A DNA stretch of 64,000 nucleotides from Fragilariopsis cylindrus CCMP1102 (Eukaryota; Bacillariophyta; Bacillariophyceae; Bacillariales; Bacillariaceae), in NCBI GenBank assembly GCA_900095095.1, contig FMBT01000404.1, positions 1 through 64,000 on the forward strand, given 5' to 3'. This document shows, piece by piece, positions 22,371 to 33,500 of this stretch. How positions within the stretch are numbered: position 1 is the first letter of the stretch; the number at the start of each line of letters is the position of its first letter. Position numbers and translations under genes: made by a program. A model generated the notes under the pieces. It saw nothing but the letters and a program-made list of their open reading frames with translations. It was not told the DNA's origin and did no database searches.

Positions 22371-22439
22371 TTTCGCACGAATGATCATTCGTGCGAAAAA
22401 ACGCGAAAAAATTTCGCACGAATGATCAATCGTGCGAAA
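22371..22439. repeat. Right subterminal palindrome cluster
   Basis: Two 28-base inverted repeats, 22371-22398 (perfect, identical to the left one) and 22412-22439 (one central mismatch), joined by an ACGCGAAAAA spacer. Confidence 0.9.
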
Positions 22440-22532
22440 AAAACATGCTTATGAGAGGGGGCGTTATATTATCTGTTTTTTCAAACCACTGCCCCCCTTT
22501 GGTCGCGCGCGATGAAAATTAATAGTTTAACG

Positions 22533-22560
22533 AATGAAATTTCATTACCGGATGCTCCAG
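22533..22560 (-). repeat. Right terminal inverted repeat
   Basis: Ends in CCGGATGCTCCAG and mirrors 18167-18194, followed by TA at 22561. Confidence 0.95.
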
Positions 22561-22562
22561 TA

Positions 22563-23127
22563 CTTCCTCCATGCACCGGAAGTTGTCTGTAAGATACAGT
22601 TTTTTTGTCGTCCTCGAAAATCTTCTCACCAAGAACTGAGAGTCAAATCAAGTGGCAGAACAATTGTGCTTGTACCTTGAACATACACCAGACGAAGATC
22701 TTAGATTTGATTCGTGCCTTTCTCACGGACAAATAACGTTTTTTTGTTCCTTTTGTAAAGAAACTGAGTCCCACCTAACGAAAAATGCTCAGAAGCGACA
22801 TCTACGACAGCGACATCTACGACGTAGTAGACTACAGTAGTTAAATAAACATCTGCATTACCGTGTTGAAGAAAAAAAATGAAAAGTTAATTTTGAGTTC
22901 TATTGTATTCCGACCTCTCAAAATCTTTGAAACTTTCGTACACGCAATCAAAAAATGCACAGTAGATATACAGTACGATTTATCATATCAGGTATCGTAA
23001 TAGTACAGTAGCTAACATGGTATCAGTAAATAATCTCCCGATACTGAGATCGAACTATTCTCAACCATCTTAAAGTCTAAAATTCTCATTTACATCAATT
23101 AATTTTAAATAAAGAAAAATTATAATC
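22563..23127. other. Intergenic
   Basis: No convincing gene. A 62-codon open frame at 22652-22840 starts with GTG and holds a CSFC...H...H pattern (FCSFCKETESHLTKNAQKRH) that could be a decayed zinc finger, but this is too little to call. Confidence 0.35.
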
Positions 23128-23397
23128 ATGGAAATTGTAGTAATTATTGGTATCGTACTCATTTCTGCCTGTGTTTTATTTGCCATCTGTCATACGATTT
23201 GGATAAATAGAGGAGCAGGAGCAAGTAGAGCAGGAGGAAGTAGAGGAGGAGGAGCAGGAGCAGGAGCAGGAACAGGAGTAGTACATGGGGACGGTGGCGG
23301 CGGTTTTTTCGGTGGTGGTGGAGGTGGTGATTGCGGCGGTGGTGGGGGTGGTTTTGGAGGTGGAGGTGGTTGCGATGGAGGTGGTGGTTGCGATTGA
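23128..23397 (+). CDS. Small Gly-rich single-pass membrane protein
   Basis: 89 residues. Residues 2-27 are a hydrophobic segment (EIVVIIGIVLISACVLFAI) that would act as a signal peptide or membrane anchor. It is followed by a short Arg/Gly/Ala stretch and then a Gly-rich tail with three Cys, arranged as GGGDCGGG, GGGCDGGG and GGCD. The composition is like small Gly/Cys-rich membrane proteins found in many eukaryotes. No function is known to me. The Gly-rich part uses GGA/GGT triplets and could have grown by slippage. Confidence 0.55.
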   Translation: MEIVVIIGIVLISACVLFAICHTIWINRGAGASRAGGSRGGGAGAGAGTGVVHGDGGGGFFGGGGGGDCGGGGGGFGGGGGCDGGGGCD

Positions 23398-23749
23398 TAC
23401 TGTATGTATGGTGTTGTTCAACACAACATTCCAAAAGACATCTTCATAATATATCTGCATCTTCATAACTGGATTCGGAAATGGAATCAATCATCAGGTC
23501 AATCATAAAAGCACACAAGCACAGAACCAAGAAAGAAAAATAGAAGCTTGACTTCCACCCACTACATGTATTTAATCAATTTATATTATTGTAATGGGTT
23601 TTCTAATTATTATTATACTATGCATCATCATCATCATCATCATCATCGTCATTGCCATTGGGGATTCCTAAGTCTTCGTTTTTTTGTGTGTGTTTGTGTG
23701 TGTCGTCATTTAACTTTCTCTGTTTTCCCTCATTATTTATTTAGTCTCG
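23398..23749. other. Intergenic with (CAT)n run
   Basis: Holds a (CAT)n microsatellite at about 23624-23648. No gene. Its right edge borders the possible readthrough extension of the TAF11 gene. Confidence 0.5.
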
Positions 23750-23893
23750 TCATTTTTTTATACTAGTAGACGACGAAGCGGGAGGAGGAACAACATCATT
23801 ATTATTCCTGACGGGAGAAGACGTTATTCTTTTTACTGCTGATGCTGTACTCATCGCTACATCATCATTCATCTGTTTTTGCTTTTGTTGGTG
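23750..23893 (-). other. Open in-frame extension beyond the TAF11 stop
   Basis: After the TAG at 23894-23896 the same frame stays open for 47 codons to a TGA at 23750-23752. It reads HQQKQKQMNDDVAMSTASAV ... VVPPPASSSTSIKK and has the Ser/Pro/Asn bias of real coding sequence in this genome. Explanations are stop readthrough, a recent nonsense change, an unseen splice that skips the stop, or chance. Confidence 0.4.
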
Positions 23894-25913
23894 CTATTCT
23901 GCATTGTCATCCTCACTTTTTGTATCGATGGTGGTGGTGTTAGTAGTCGCTAATGTAGTAGTAGTATCCTCCGTACTATCATTGTTGATGGTAATAGTAG
24001 TAGTATTAGTAGTGGTAGTACCATCAGACGAAGTATCAATAGGAACTGCAACTAATTCTGTAGCAGTGGCATTGTTAGTAGTATTAATGTTGCTGATACC
24101 TTTTTTCTTGTCATTTTTATTTTCGTCGACAATTACGCCTTCTTTTTCTAATTCATTTTTATTCCCGTCTAGCTTATTGCTCTTATTACTGTCCGCGATG
24201 ATATCACTGCCAATGCCAATGCTATTGTCGTTGTCACTACTACTTAGTGCAGTTACTGTAATTCCGCCATTTTGTCTTGCGTTTATTTGATTCACGAGTA
24301 ATGAAAACAGTTTTACCGATTCATCGACGGGATCATCATCATCATCATCATCGTCGTCGTCATTGTTGTTGTTTTCATCGTTGCCTCCTTTGTCTTTATC
24401 AGCAACAACATTATTGTCATTTGTGGTATCTACATTATTACTATTATGCTCATCATCAACATCTATTTCCATATTGTCGTTATCGTTATCGTTATCGTTA
24501 TCATTGTTACCATTGTTACTATCATTACCATCGTTATCGTTTTCATTTTTCATATTGTTATAATAGTCATCTTGTGCAGACAAAACAACTGATCTATTTA
24601 AAGTGTATCGTTGATCATTTTCAGTTAATAACAAATTAACATTGGTACAACCACTATTACTACTACCGCTATTATTCTTTGTACCTCTTGCCTGTAAGAA
24701 AAATCCTGGATCTAATCCACGCACTTCTCTATCAGCGTATGCTTTTAATATATCTTCTGGTGATATAGCAATATCTTCTTCCTCCTCCTCATCATCATCA
24801 TCATTATCATCATGATTGCTGTTCTCGTCGTGGACTGAAATCTTGTGTCTATTTCGTCGTTCGATGGAATATTTCCTGGCTGCTAATACTAATCGTTGTG
24901 CGTATGCTTTTGCTAACGTAGAAACAACAACAGTAATATCTCCCGATTGTCCCGTTGCAACAACATCTGATAATATTGGTTTCTGTTTCCTTCTTGTACT
25001 TGTAGCAGCTGTTGTTGTTGTAGTTGCAGTTGTTGTTGTTGGACGCAAATAACGTAGACGAGTACTATGACTGACGATACTTGCAGTACTAGTATTGGCA
25101 GTCGCTACTGTTGCTGCTGCTCCCTCATCATTTCCTCCTCCTCGTTCGGATGATGATGTAGATTTATGATCACCAGTGGATATCGAACGATGCTGTTCAT
25201 GAATTAAACAATGTGCCACGTAGGTACCAATCGCATCACCAGGGAATGATGCTTTTCGAAATGCTTCAAATCGTGATTGTTCTAATTTTGAAAATGTACT
25301 TAATACTTGTTTCATTTCCGTTCCTTCTACAGTTGCCGTTCTATTATCAATACAAAAAAAGTACAAAGTAGAGAATAACATTATAGGAAGATGAATATGA
25401 GTGGAGAGAGAGGAAGAGCGAGAGAGATACAAATATTTAAGATTAAATAGAAAAAGAAAAAGAACAAAAAACAAGAACGAAAACATACAAAAAGGCATGC
25501 ATATTTTATTTCCATGCCAACAGTACATTGATTACAGTGGTGCAATTTGCTATTCATTTTTTGTTTTTTTGCATTTCCTTTACTTACGTTTCTAATGATG
25601 ACGATCCATCTTTATTTGTATTAGTATTATTATTATTATTATTACTGTTGTTATTGATTTTATCTTTACCAGTACCACTTCCACTATTCTTTTGCTTTTT
25701 TCCTTTTCTATTTTTCTTCTTATCTTTCTTTCTACCACTACCACTTGTACTTGTACTTGTAACACCACCGGTATCGTTGTTGCTGTTGTTGTTGTTATTC
25801 GATGTACCACCGCCACCGCCATCCCCACCATCCTCGCCCGTCATCATTGTTGATGGATCATTATTATTATTACTATTATTTGCTGGACGTTTTATTCCCC
25901 TACTTGTTCCCAT
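23894..25913 (-). CDS. TAF11: TAF11 (TFIID subunit, histone fold)
   Basis: Exon 1 is 25913-25588 and exon 2 is 25340-23894. The 247-bp intron starts GTAAGT and ends AATAG, and the split codon (AC|A) restores the frame to give 590 residues. Residues 1-108 are Asn, Gly and Lys-rich. The TAFII28-type histone fold is visible in three pieces: KLEQSRFEAFRKASFPGDAI (about 127-146, matching the RYExxRRxxFPKxAI helix), SDVVATGQSGDITVVVSTLAKAYAQRLVLAARKY (233-266) and ISPEDILKAYADREVRGLDPGFFL (301-324). A poly-Thr/Ser insert of about 85 residues splits the first and second helices. The long C-terminal half is Asp, Asn and Thr-rich low complexity. In other eukaryotes TAF11 pairs with TAF13 in TFIID for RNA polymerase II initiation. 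A (TTGA)n repeat directly precedes the start. Confidence 0.75.
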
Positions 25914-25918
25914 GATTA

Positions 25919-25949
<31 letters not shown>

Positions 25950-25956
25950 AATTGAT
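25914..25956. repeat. (TTGA)n microsatellite next to the TAF11 start
   Basis: About ten TTGA units abut the start codon on the minus strand, so the repeat would be in the 5' UTR. Similar arrays lie at 17832-17858 and 49705-49724 near two other starts. Confidence 0.9.
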
Positions 25957-27152
25957 GTGATGCACTTGATGTAAAAGTAAATTCACCACGCAAATCAATG
26001 TTTTTTAAAATTATTAGCAACACACGGCTTTTGTTCGGAAGACAGAGGAAGGATAAAAAACGAGTGCACTTGCTCTTGATTGCCACTTGAGATATAGATC
26101 GTAACTTTTATCTTTATTCTATCATACAATAGCTTCGAAATATGTTTTTCTAACAAAATTCAAAAACAAAACAAAAGTCAAATTATCCTATCATGGTCTA
26201 CTGTCGTATGTTCAATGTGTCTCTATGTGCGTGATTTCTCGTTATTGGTTCGTTGTTTTCTATCGATTGTTGATTTTTGGTTTAATCCCGCATGACTTGA
26301 TGGTCTGGTCCTGGTTCTATTTCTGTTGAGAACGAGGTATACTTACTACTACTAGGACCTATGCAGACTTACATACCTACCGTATGATAATATACTCGAC
26401 TCTCGACACTCCAAGAGAAGTGCCGATCTGTCGAGTCAGTCTCCATTTATAGATACACAGTAGTATGTTTCTTAACTATTTAACCACCCCCTTTGGCACA
26501 GCATATCCTACCGGTAGGCTAGTCGTATCTGCTGTAGTAAGACAAGTTACTCTATAATATGCATTCTATAATTTTGATTTTGTGACAATTGAAAAAAAAA
26601 GTACGTACTGTACTGTTGGCCCATAAAATAAGTAGGGCAACAGCTGTAGTTTTCTAGAACATCTGATCCATCTAGTAGATTCAGGGTACAGCTGATGATA
26701 TCTCACTAATCCTAGCCTGACACCTCTTATCACATTACACACAAATGGGGGTAATAGCTATTAGTTAGGACTAGGACTAATATATATACATATATGAGGA
26801 TTTTTTTGTAACATATATAATTTTTTTAACATCGTGTTATACGGTACAATAAAATAGTATCATACTGTACTTTTTTTTTCTTCTTTCCTTTAAACTCTTC
26901 CCATTACATTGCCTTTTGTTATTGTTCTTCTTCTTTTTCTGTTTCTATTGTAGACGATTTCCTTTTCTTTTCTTCCTTGACATGTATGAATTCATACTAT
27001 TATACTAGTTTAGTATCTTTTACTTAATTATATCGTTCATTCGTTCGTTTCTGTCGTTTCCTTTTTTATTATGGGGTAACATATATCATTATTTCACATC
27101 TTTTCTTCTTCTTTTGCCTTGGGGGATGGATGCATGTGCCGTATAATACCAT
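25957..27152. other. Intergenic
   Basis: No gene recognised in about 1.2 kb. It contains a poly-A/T-rich tract, ATATAT runs near 26780-26830 and the 3' end region of the next minus-strand gene. Confidence 0.5.
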
Positions 27153-28029
27153 TTAACGTTCCATTTCATTCGCACTTGGTGCAATGGTACTATTATTTGG
27201 GTCACGATATTTACATTCATTGTATGCTTGTGCTAACATACACCCGCTGGTACAACAAAAGACGATATCCGATGTTATATTTGCACAATGTGCCGCGCAA
27301 TCTAATGTATCACTTTGTATACAAATTGTTAAACAACTTAGTAGACAACTAACCATGAAGATACAATTGTTACAACGTATTAATCGTACATCATCCTTGT
27401 CTAATCCTAAATGATATTGTCGTCGCATTACCATTGATGTTGCAGACACTGCCGGTCCAGCACAACAACAAACTTCAAGACATAGACATGGTACCGGACA
27501 TGCTTTTTCACCACATTTGCCTTTTTGTATATTATATAATCGATGAATTGTTGAAAAGAGAGTAACAGAGAGGATGAATAGAATGAGCCAGAACCACAAA
27601 AAGACAGACAATATAGTGAGCGAATACATATCAGGAGCGAACGGAAGGAACCGTAACTCACAAAGAAAAACAAAACACATTGTGACGTATAAAAAACGTA
27701 ACGTATTACTTATATTAGCAAAATCAAGAAACCGTACCAGGTTGTAAGCAACAACAACCACCATAAAATCCTTGACAACATTTGTAGTCAGACCAACCTG
27801 AGCCAGGATTAACATTATTTAATACCTTATGACGCATAATCATTTGTGAACAACAACAACATATCATAGATGTGCACCAACATCCAGGTGCTGCACATGG
27901 TGCTTTACATAATGTTGTTTGAAATTTACTATCTGTTTCAGAGATAAATTGTCCATACGCATTACCATATTTTCCTTTATTTAATTCATCTTGACGTAAT
28001 GGTTCCGTTGAAAAACATAGTAAGCACAT
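27153..28029 (-). CDS. Cys-rich protein of a conserved eukaryotic family, two exons
   Basis: Exon 1 is 28029-27738 and exon 2 is 27520-27153, with a 217-bp intron (GTACGG...AAAAG). The join reads CCLQPG-KCGEKACPVPC and gives 219 residues. The protein is Cys-dense, with paired Cys motifs APCAAPGCWCTSMICCCCSQ, YKCCQGFYGGCCC and CPVPCLCLEVCCCAGPAVSAT. A conserved middle follows (RLIRCNNCIFMVSCLLSCL, probably membrane-associated), then DIVFCCTSGCMLAQAYNE near the C-terminus. I know this arrangement as a family conserved in diverse protists and fungi, without a firm function. The Cys clusters next to hydrophobic stretches suggest membrane attachment or palmitoylation (inference). Confidence 0.75.
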
Positions 28030-28759
28030 ATTGATATTTTGATAATAATGGAATAATTATATTTTTCTCTTGTTCTTATTCTTGTTCTTGTTGTTGGTAT
28101 AGATATTAAAGAATACGAAATGGATGGATTGGATTACTTTCGTTGATCTTGATAATACAGGACGGTGATGTACAGTGTGTAGTAAATAAAGAGTTGTTGT
28201 GTCAAAGATGTGATCGAGTACTGTGTATGTTATGTCAGTACCATGAGGCGGGAAAGTTCAAGATCAACTTTTTGAACACTTAAATTTGGTACGGCACGAT
28301 ACCGGCATGCTGTTGTATCAAAGTATCTACTGGGGCCTTGTTTTAACGCTCAAAACCTCGTGCTATTTTTTAAACTAACGGAAGGCCCATAGTATGGCGA
28401 AAAAGATCTTTTGTTCTTTAGCTGCTACTAACTTACCGGTACGTAATTAAAAATGGATCCTGTCATTTTATCCATTCAAAAAAAATCAGTCGTGGGTGCA
28501 CTTTTTTAAAATTGATAGTAAATAAATAAATATGAGCATGTACGCAATAGTTGGTGGATAAGATTAGTGGTATCATCAGCGTGCGCCGAAAATCGCGCTA
28601 CAACACGTAAAAGAACGAGGAAAATGCAAATTTAACTACAGTACCTTGTTCCGTGGACCTAGTGCTCAGTGAGAAAAACAAGTTAAGCTATAAACTGGTT
28701 ACCAGTAGCTTCATCTATTTATAAGGTACTGTAGATGGCATAGAGGTGTGGCTATTTAG
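28030..28759. other. Intergenic with split dispersed repeat
   Basis: Holds the second copy of the dispersed repeat in two pieces (about 28335-28385 and 28574-28635). No gene is seen. Confidence 0.5.
28335..28640. repeat. Dispersed repeat, split copy
   Basis: Left piece: CCTTGTTTTAACGCTCAAAA through AACTAACGGAAGGCCC. Right piece: ATCAGCGTGCGCCGAAAATC through GAAAATGCAAATTTA. The compact copy at 7577-7690 has the same blocks without the intervening ~190 bases. Confidence 0.6.
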
Positions 28760-29258
28760 TTGGAGTCCATTCTACAAAGAAGAATGATTTTATTCTTTTC
28801 TGAAAATACACGTTCAACATACCCGTTGATAATGGGTCCTCTTTTAATAAACCAATGACAATATAAATTAACGCATTTACTGACATAATGCATTTTAATT
28901 TTCAAATAATTTTCCGTAAGGCGAGGTATCGCACGCGCGATCGAAAATGTCAGGAACATTCTTACCTAGGATTGGACCCTGTCAGCTCCAAATACAGAGT
29001 TTTGACTCTAGTATGTTCTTTGCTAAACCACTGGATTGGTGCTTCATTTAGGAACGCAAAGAATCCAGTGCAAGATCTTTGACTATTGCCATTTCCGGCA
29101 AAGTCTGAGTTGCAGAATAACCGTAGTATCACCTCCTCTCCTAATGATTTTGGCATAAGAGGTGGTATTTCTTCTTTCACTCCTCCATATAAATAATTCC
29201 AGTCTCTTTTTGGAAAGTTATCTTGATCGATTTCAGGATATGAGGGATTGAATATCAT
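28760..29258 (-). mobile_element. Ty1/copia retroelement fossil (RNase H region)
   Basis: A remnant of the pol gene of a Ty1/copia-type LTR element on the minus strand. It covers part of the RNase H region (the stretch around KEEIPPLMPKSLGE and GFFAFLNEAPIQWFSK) and some degraded downstream sequence. No LTRs, integrase or capsid region are seen next to it. It is short, clearly broken (a few breaks) and looks old. Confidence 0.65.
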
Positions 29259-29295
29259 GACACTGTTAGTACATACAAATACTAGTACTAGTACT

Positions 29296-29711
29296 AATAC
29301 AAATACGAGCAGTAGAAAAGTTGCGAATGGTCCATTTATACGTTCTTTTTCTATACATGCAATGAAGAATTATAGTGAAAATGAATGGGGAACAGTAGGA
29401 CCTGGTCTTATAACAAAATTACCACTGCAACAACTAGTACCAAGTAATAACGTTCGTAGCAATATGGATGATATAACAACCATGTCACAGTATTTTTTTA
29501 TCCATAGAAGTACCAACATACACCGAATTGTTTTCGTGAATTGGGAAGTGATGATCCAACAACAAAATATAGTTCATATATAGCACATTTAAATAGTAAA
29601 ATAACATCACAAATAAAAAGAAAAGCTGGTAGTGTCTGTTTTGAATTATTATCACAATATTGTATATCTTGTAATGATACCGAATGCTGGAATGATATAC
29701 TGTATATCTGA
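29296..29711 (+). pseudogene. Gb3-synthase-like glycosyltransferase fragment
   Basis: One frame gives NGPFIRSFSIHAMKNYS then NEWGTVGPGLITK, which resembles the WGxxGPxLxTR block of alpha-1,4-galactosyltransferase (Gb3 synthase C-terminal) proteins. After a frame change near 29490 another frame gives FFYP, then ELGSDDPTTKYSSYIAHLNS and a Cys-containing tail ending at 29711. The FYP and SYxxHLxN elements are in the order expected for that domain. No start or DxD half is present upstream, where the copia fossil lies. So this looks like a broken 3' part of a host gene. An intron between the two parts cannot be excluded. Confidence 0.4.
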
Positions 29712-30598
29712 ATCCTAATTATCAGCCAAAAAAATGATACTATACTGTGCAGCGTGAGCAAAGAATATAATTAGTCGCGCATCGCTTCAGTAAGTCGATA
29801 TGAACGAATCCAACCGAAGCTACCCCCACCCCTTGTTGGAGACAAAAGAAGACGAATCTCCAAATTTTACGAACTAGTAGAATCGAGAAACAGCACTAAT
29901 CGAAGTCGGGAAAGGAAAATAACATATAAGATGAGGTCAAAAAGAGGTATTATTAGCTACGTTTTTCTTCTCTTCTTTTTCATGCCATAGCAACATAATT
30001 ATAGGAAATATTATAAATTGTCTTACTAGATACAACTAAGTAGGCTAGGCCAGGCCCCAAAGGGAATGGTAGAACCGTTAACCAGAGTATCTAAAAAGGG
30101 AAATATGAGACTTGTTAGATTGTCGAAAGTCGAATATTTAGCTTACCTACTGGAAAAGGACTATGTATGGCTCGTATGTAGTAGACTTTCTAGAATGATG
30201 GGGAGCAATACTACAGCTACTAAAGTAAGTAACAAGTTATATACGCTATCTCTATCGCTGTTATGGTTAATTCTTATGCTGTTACTGTTGGGCACGCTGT
30301 TGCTGGCTGGAGATGCTATTCATCAAGTTGTTGTTAGCAACTACTGTCATTTGTTGCTGATAACCTAGCGGTAATGACAACGGGAGCAGCAACGAGCTGG
30401 CGCAGGAAAAAGAAATATGCACGACGATGGACGATGGATGTTTATTTGCTAGAAAGGAAGAGACAATAATGTAAATAAAATACATCTCAATTTTCATTAT
30501 CGTTAACGCTATGATATTATTGTTGTGTCGAATCGTTTATGCCGTCATGTCATCATTGACGTGTTATCCACACATAGGCGTCATTCGAGGCGTGCTTA
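29712..30598. other. Intergenic downstream of the giant gene
   Basis: About 0.9 kb with no recognised gene. An open frame at 30066-30368 has no clear coding features. It includes the 3' UTR region of the ice-adhesin gene. Confidence 0.4.
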
Positions 30599-33500
30599 CT
30601 ACGGTGGCTGAGTGATAGTCGCTGTCGTGAGGGTGACTTTGGTTTGCGAAAAGATACGACCGTTCAAGGAAGAATCAGTATCAAATGTAACAAAAGTCTT
30701 GACAAAGAGGAGGCCCACCAACTGTGAACGTGCGCCAACTGTAAACTCTTCAGCAACCGACCAGAATATGTTCTTTGCTAGCGCACCACCAGTGAGAACC
30801 ACATTGGTATCCGCGGATTGCAAAACTCTCTTCGATGTCTGAATGATGAAGACGTCTTCTGAGGTGCCGCTGAAGGTGAGGTCACCATTGATAAAAATGT
30901 CACCGCCAAATGTGTAGACACCGGGCCCCAACGTTTTACCGCCAATAAAGCCTCCAGTTCCGACATTAAGGAAATCTGCAGAAGTGGTACCACGTGAGGC
31001 TAGATCGTTATATGCTTCCTCCATGTCGGTAATTGCGTCGGACATTTCAACGGAAGTAGAAGGAGCGTAATCAGCCGCTTTGGCGATACCCGAAACCTGG
31101 GTACTAGTCGCAAACTTACGCGAGTTATCCAAGGCCAAATTGAATCCAAAAATAAAACCTGAATCAATCGGCGAGACGCCAATATCACCAGTAATAGTCG
31201 ATATGGAGTTAGTAGTAATACCAGCCTTTGCGAGAATGGCAAAGTCACCAGCAGTTCCAAGTTGGACATTCGGAGGTAAAGTTGGTTCTGAGCTAAAACT
31301 AGGGAAAAAGCTCGGAACGCCACTTGGTGTAAGACTGGGAATGGAACTAGAAACAGCACTTGGTCCGGAAGAAGGCACATTCGGCGGTAGAGTTGGTTCA
31401 ACGCTGGAACTAGGAGAAGAGCTGGGAACACCACTTGGTGTAAGACTTGGTAAAGAACTTGGAACAGCACTGGGTGCAAGACTTGGCCCAAAACTAGGCA
31501 AACCACTAGGAACCTCACTTGGGATGGAACTGGGTGCGCCACTCGGATCAAAACTAGGAGAAGAGCTGGGAACACCACTTGGTGTAAGACTTGGTAAAGA
31601 ACTTGGAACAGCACTGGGTGCAAGACTTGGCCCAAAACTAGGCAAACCACTAGGAACCTCACTTGGGATGGAACTGGGTGCGCCACTCGGATCAAAACTA
31701 GGAGAAGAGCTGGGAACACCACTTGGTGTAAGACTTGGTAAAGAACTTGGAACAACACTGGGTGCAAGACTTGGCCCAAAACTAGGCAAACCACTAGGAA
31801 CCTCACTTGGGATGGAACTGGGTGCGCCACTCGGATCAAAACTAGGAGAAGAGCTGGGAACACCACTTGGTGTAAGACTTGGTAAAGAACTTGGAACAGC
31901 ACTGGGTGCAAGACTTGGCCCAAAACTAGGCAAACCACTAGGAACCTCACTTGGGATGGAACTGGGTGCGCCACTCGGATCAAAACTAGGAGAAGAGCTG
32001 GGAACACCACTTGGTGTAAGACTTGGTAAAGAACTTGGAACAGCACTGGGTGTAAGACTTGGCCCAAAACTAGGCAAACCACTAGGAACATCACTTGGGA
32101 TGGAACTGGGTGCGCCACTCGGATCAAAACTAGGAGAAGAGCTGGGAACACCACTTGGTGTAAGACTTGGTAAAGAACTTGGAACAGCACTGGGTGTAAG
32201 ACTTGGCCCAAAACTAGGCAAACCACTAGGAACCTCACTTGGGATGGAACTGGGTGCGCCACTCGGATCAAAACTAGGAGAAGAGCTGGGAACACCACTT
32301 GGTGTAAGACTTGGTAAAGAACTTGGAACAGCACTGGGTGTAAGACTTGGCCCAAAACTAGGCAAACCACTAGGAACCTCACTTGGGATGGAACTGGGTG
32401 CGCCACTCGGATCAAAACTAGGAGAAGAGCTGGGAACACCACTTGGTGTAAGACTTGGTAAAGAACTTGGAACAGCACTGGGTGTAAGACTTGGCCCAAA
32501 ACTAGGCAAACCACTAGGAACCTCACTTGGGATGGAACTGGGTGCGCCACTCGGATCAAAACTAGGAGAAGAGCTGGGAACACCGCTTGGTGTAAGACTT
32601 GGTAAAGAACTTGGAACAGCACTGGGTGTAAGACTTGGCCCAAAACTAGGCAAACCACTAGGAACCTCACTTGGGATGGAACTGGGTGCGCCACTCGGAT
32701 CAAAACTAGGAGAAGAGCTGGGAACACCACTTGGTGTAAGACTTGGTAAAGAACTTGGAACAGCACTGGGTGTAAGACTTGGCCCAAAACTAGGCAAACC
32801 ACTAGGAACCTCACTTGGGATGGAACTGGGTGCGCCACTCGGATCAAAACTAGGAGAAAAGCTGGGAACACCACTTGGTGTAAGACTTGGTAAAGAACTT
32901 GGAACAGCACTGGGTGTAAGACTTGGCCCAAAACTAGGCAAACCACTAGGAACCTCACTTGGGATGGAACTGGGTGCGCCACTCGGATCAAAACTAGGAG
33001 AAGAGCTGGGAACACCACTTGGTGTAAGACTTGGTAAAGAACTTGGAACAGCACTGGGTGTAAGACTTGGCCCAAAACTAGGCAAACCACTAGGAACCTC
33101 ACTTGGGATGGAACTGGGTGCGCCACTCGGATCAAAACTAGGAGAAGAGCTGGGAACACCACTTGGTGTAAGACTTGGTAAAGAACTTGGAACAGCACTG
33201 GGTGTAAGACTTGGCCCAAAACTAGGCAAACCACTAGGAACCTCACTTGGGATGGAACTGGGTGCGCCACTCGGATCAAAACTAGGAGAAGAGCTGGGAA
33301 CACCACTTGGTGTAAGACTTGGTAAAGAACTTGGAACAGCACTGGGTGTAAGACTTGGCCCAAAACTAGGCAAACCACTAGGAACCTCACTTGGGATGGA
33401 ACTGGGTGCGCCACTCGGATCAAAACTAGGAGAAGAGCTGGGAACACCACTTGGTGTAAGACTTGGTAAAGAACTTGGAACAGCACTGGGTGTAAGACTT

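Larger units (their letters stand above)
18165..22562. mobile_element. IS5/PIF-Harbinger-like DNA transposon with accessory gene
   Basis: A complete-looking DNA transposon of 4394 bp (18167-22560) flanked by TA on each side (18165-18166 and 22561-22562), which I read as the target duplication. The terminal inverted repeats are 28 bp with one mismatch, at the second base. Weaker inverted similarity continues inward, including GTCGCGCGCG and a G-rich GGGGGCGTT/GGGGGGCAGT block. Subterminal palindromes built on TTTCGCACGAATGATC occur at both ends. Inside are a plus-strand DDE transposase (18919-19869) and a minus-strand spliced gene (20404-21952). The transposase frame is intact. A TA duplication is unusual for classical Harbingers, which make three-base duplications, so an ISL2EU-like or other branch of the IS5 superclan is possible. 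Confidence 0.85.

Noticed and set aside
24277-24639. His/Tyr-rich plus-strand frames opposite the TAF11 gene
   Set aside because: Shadows of Asp/Asn-rich low-complexity coding DNA.
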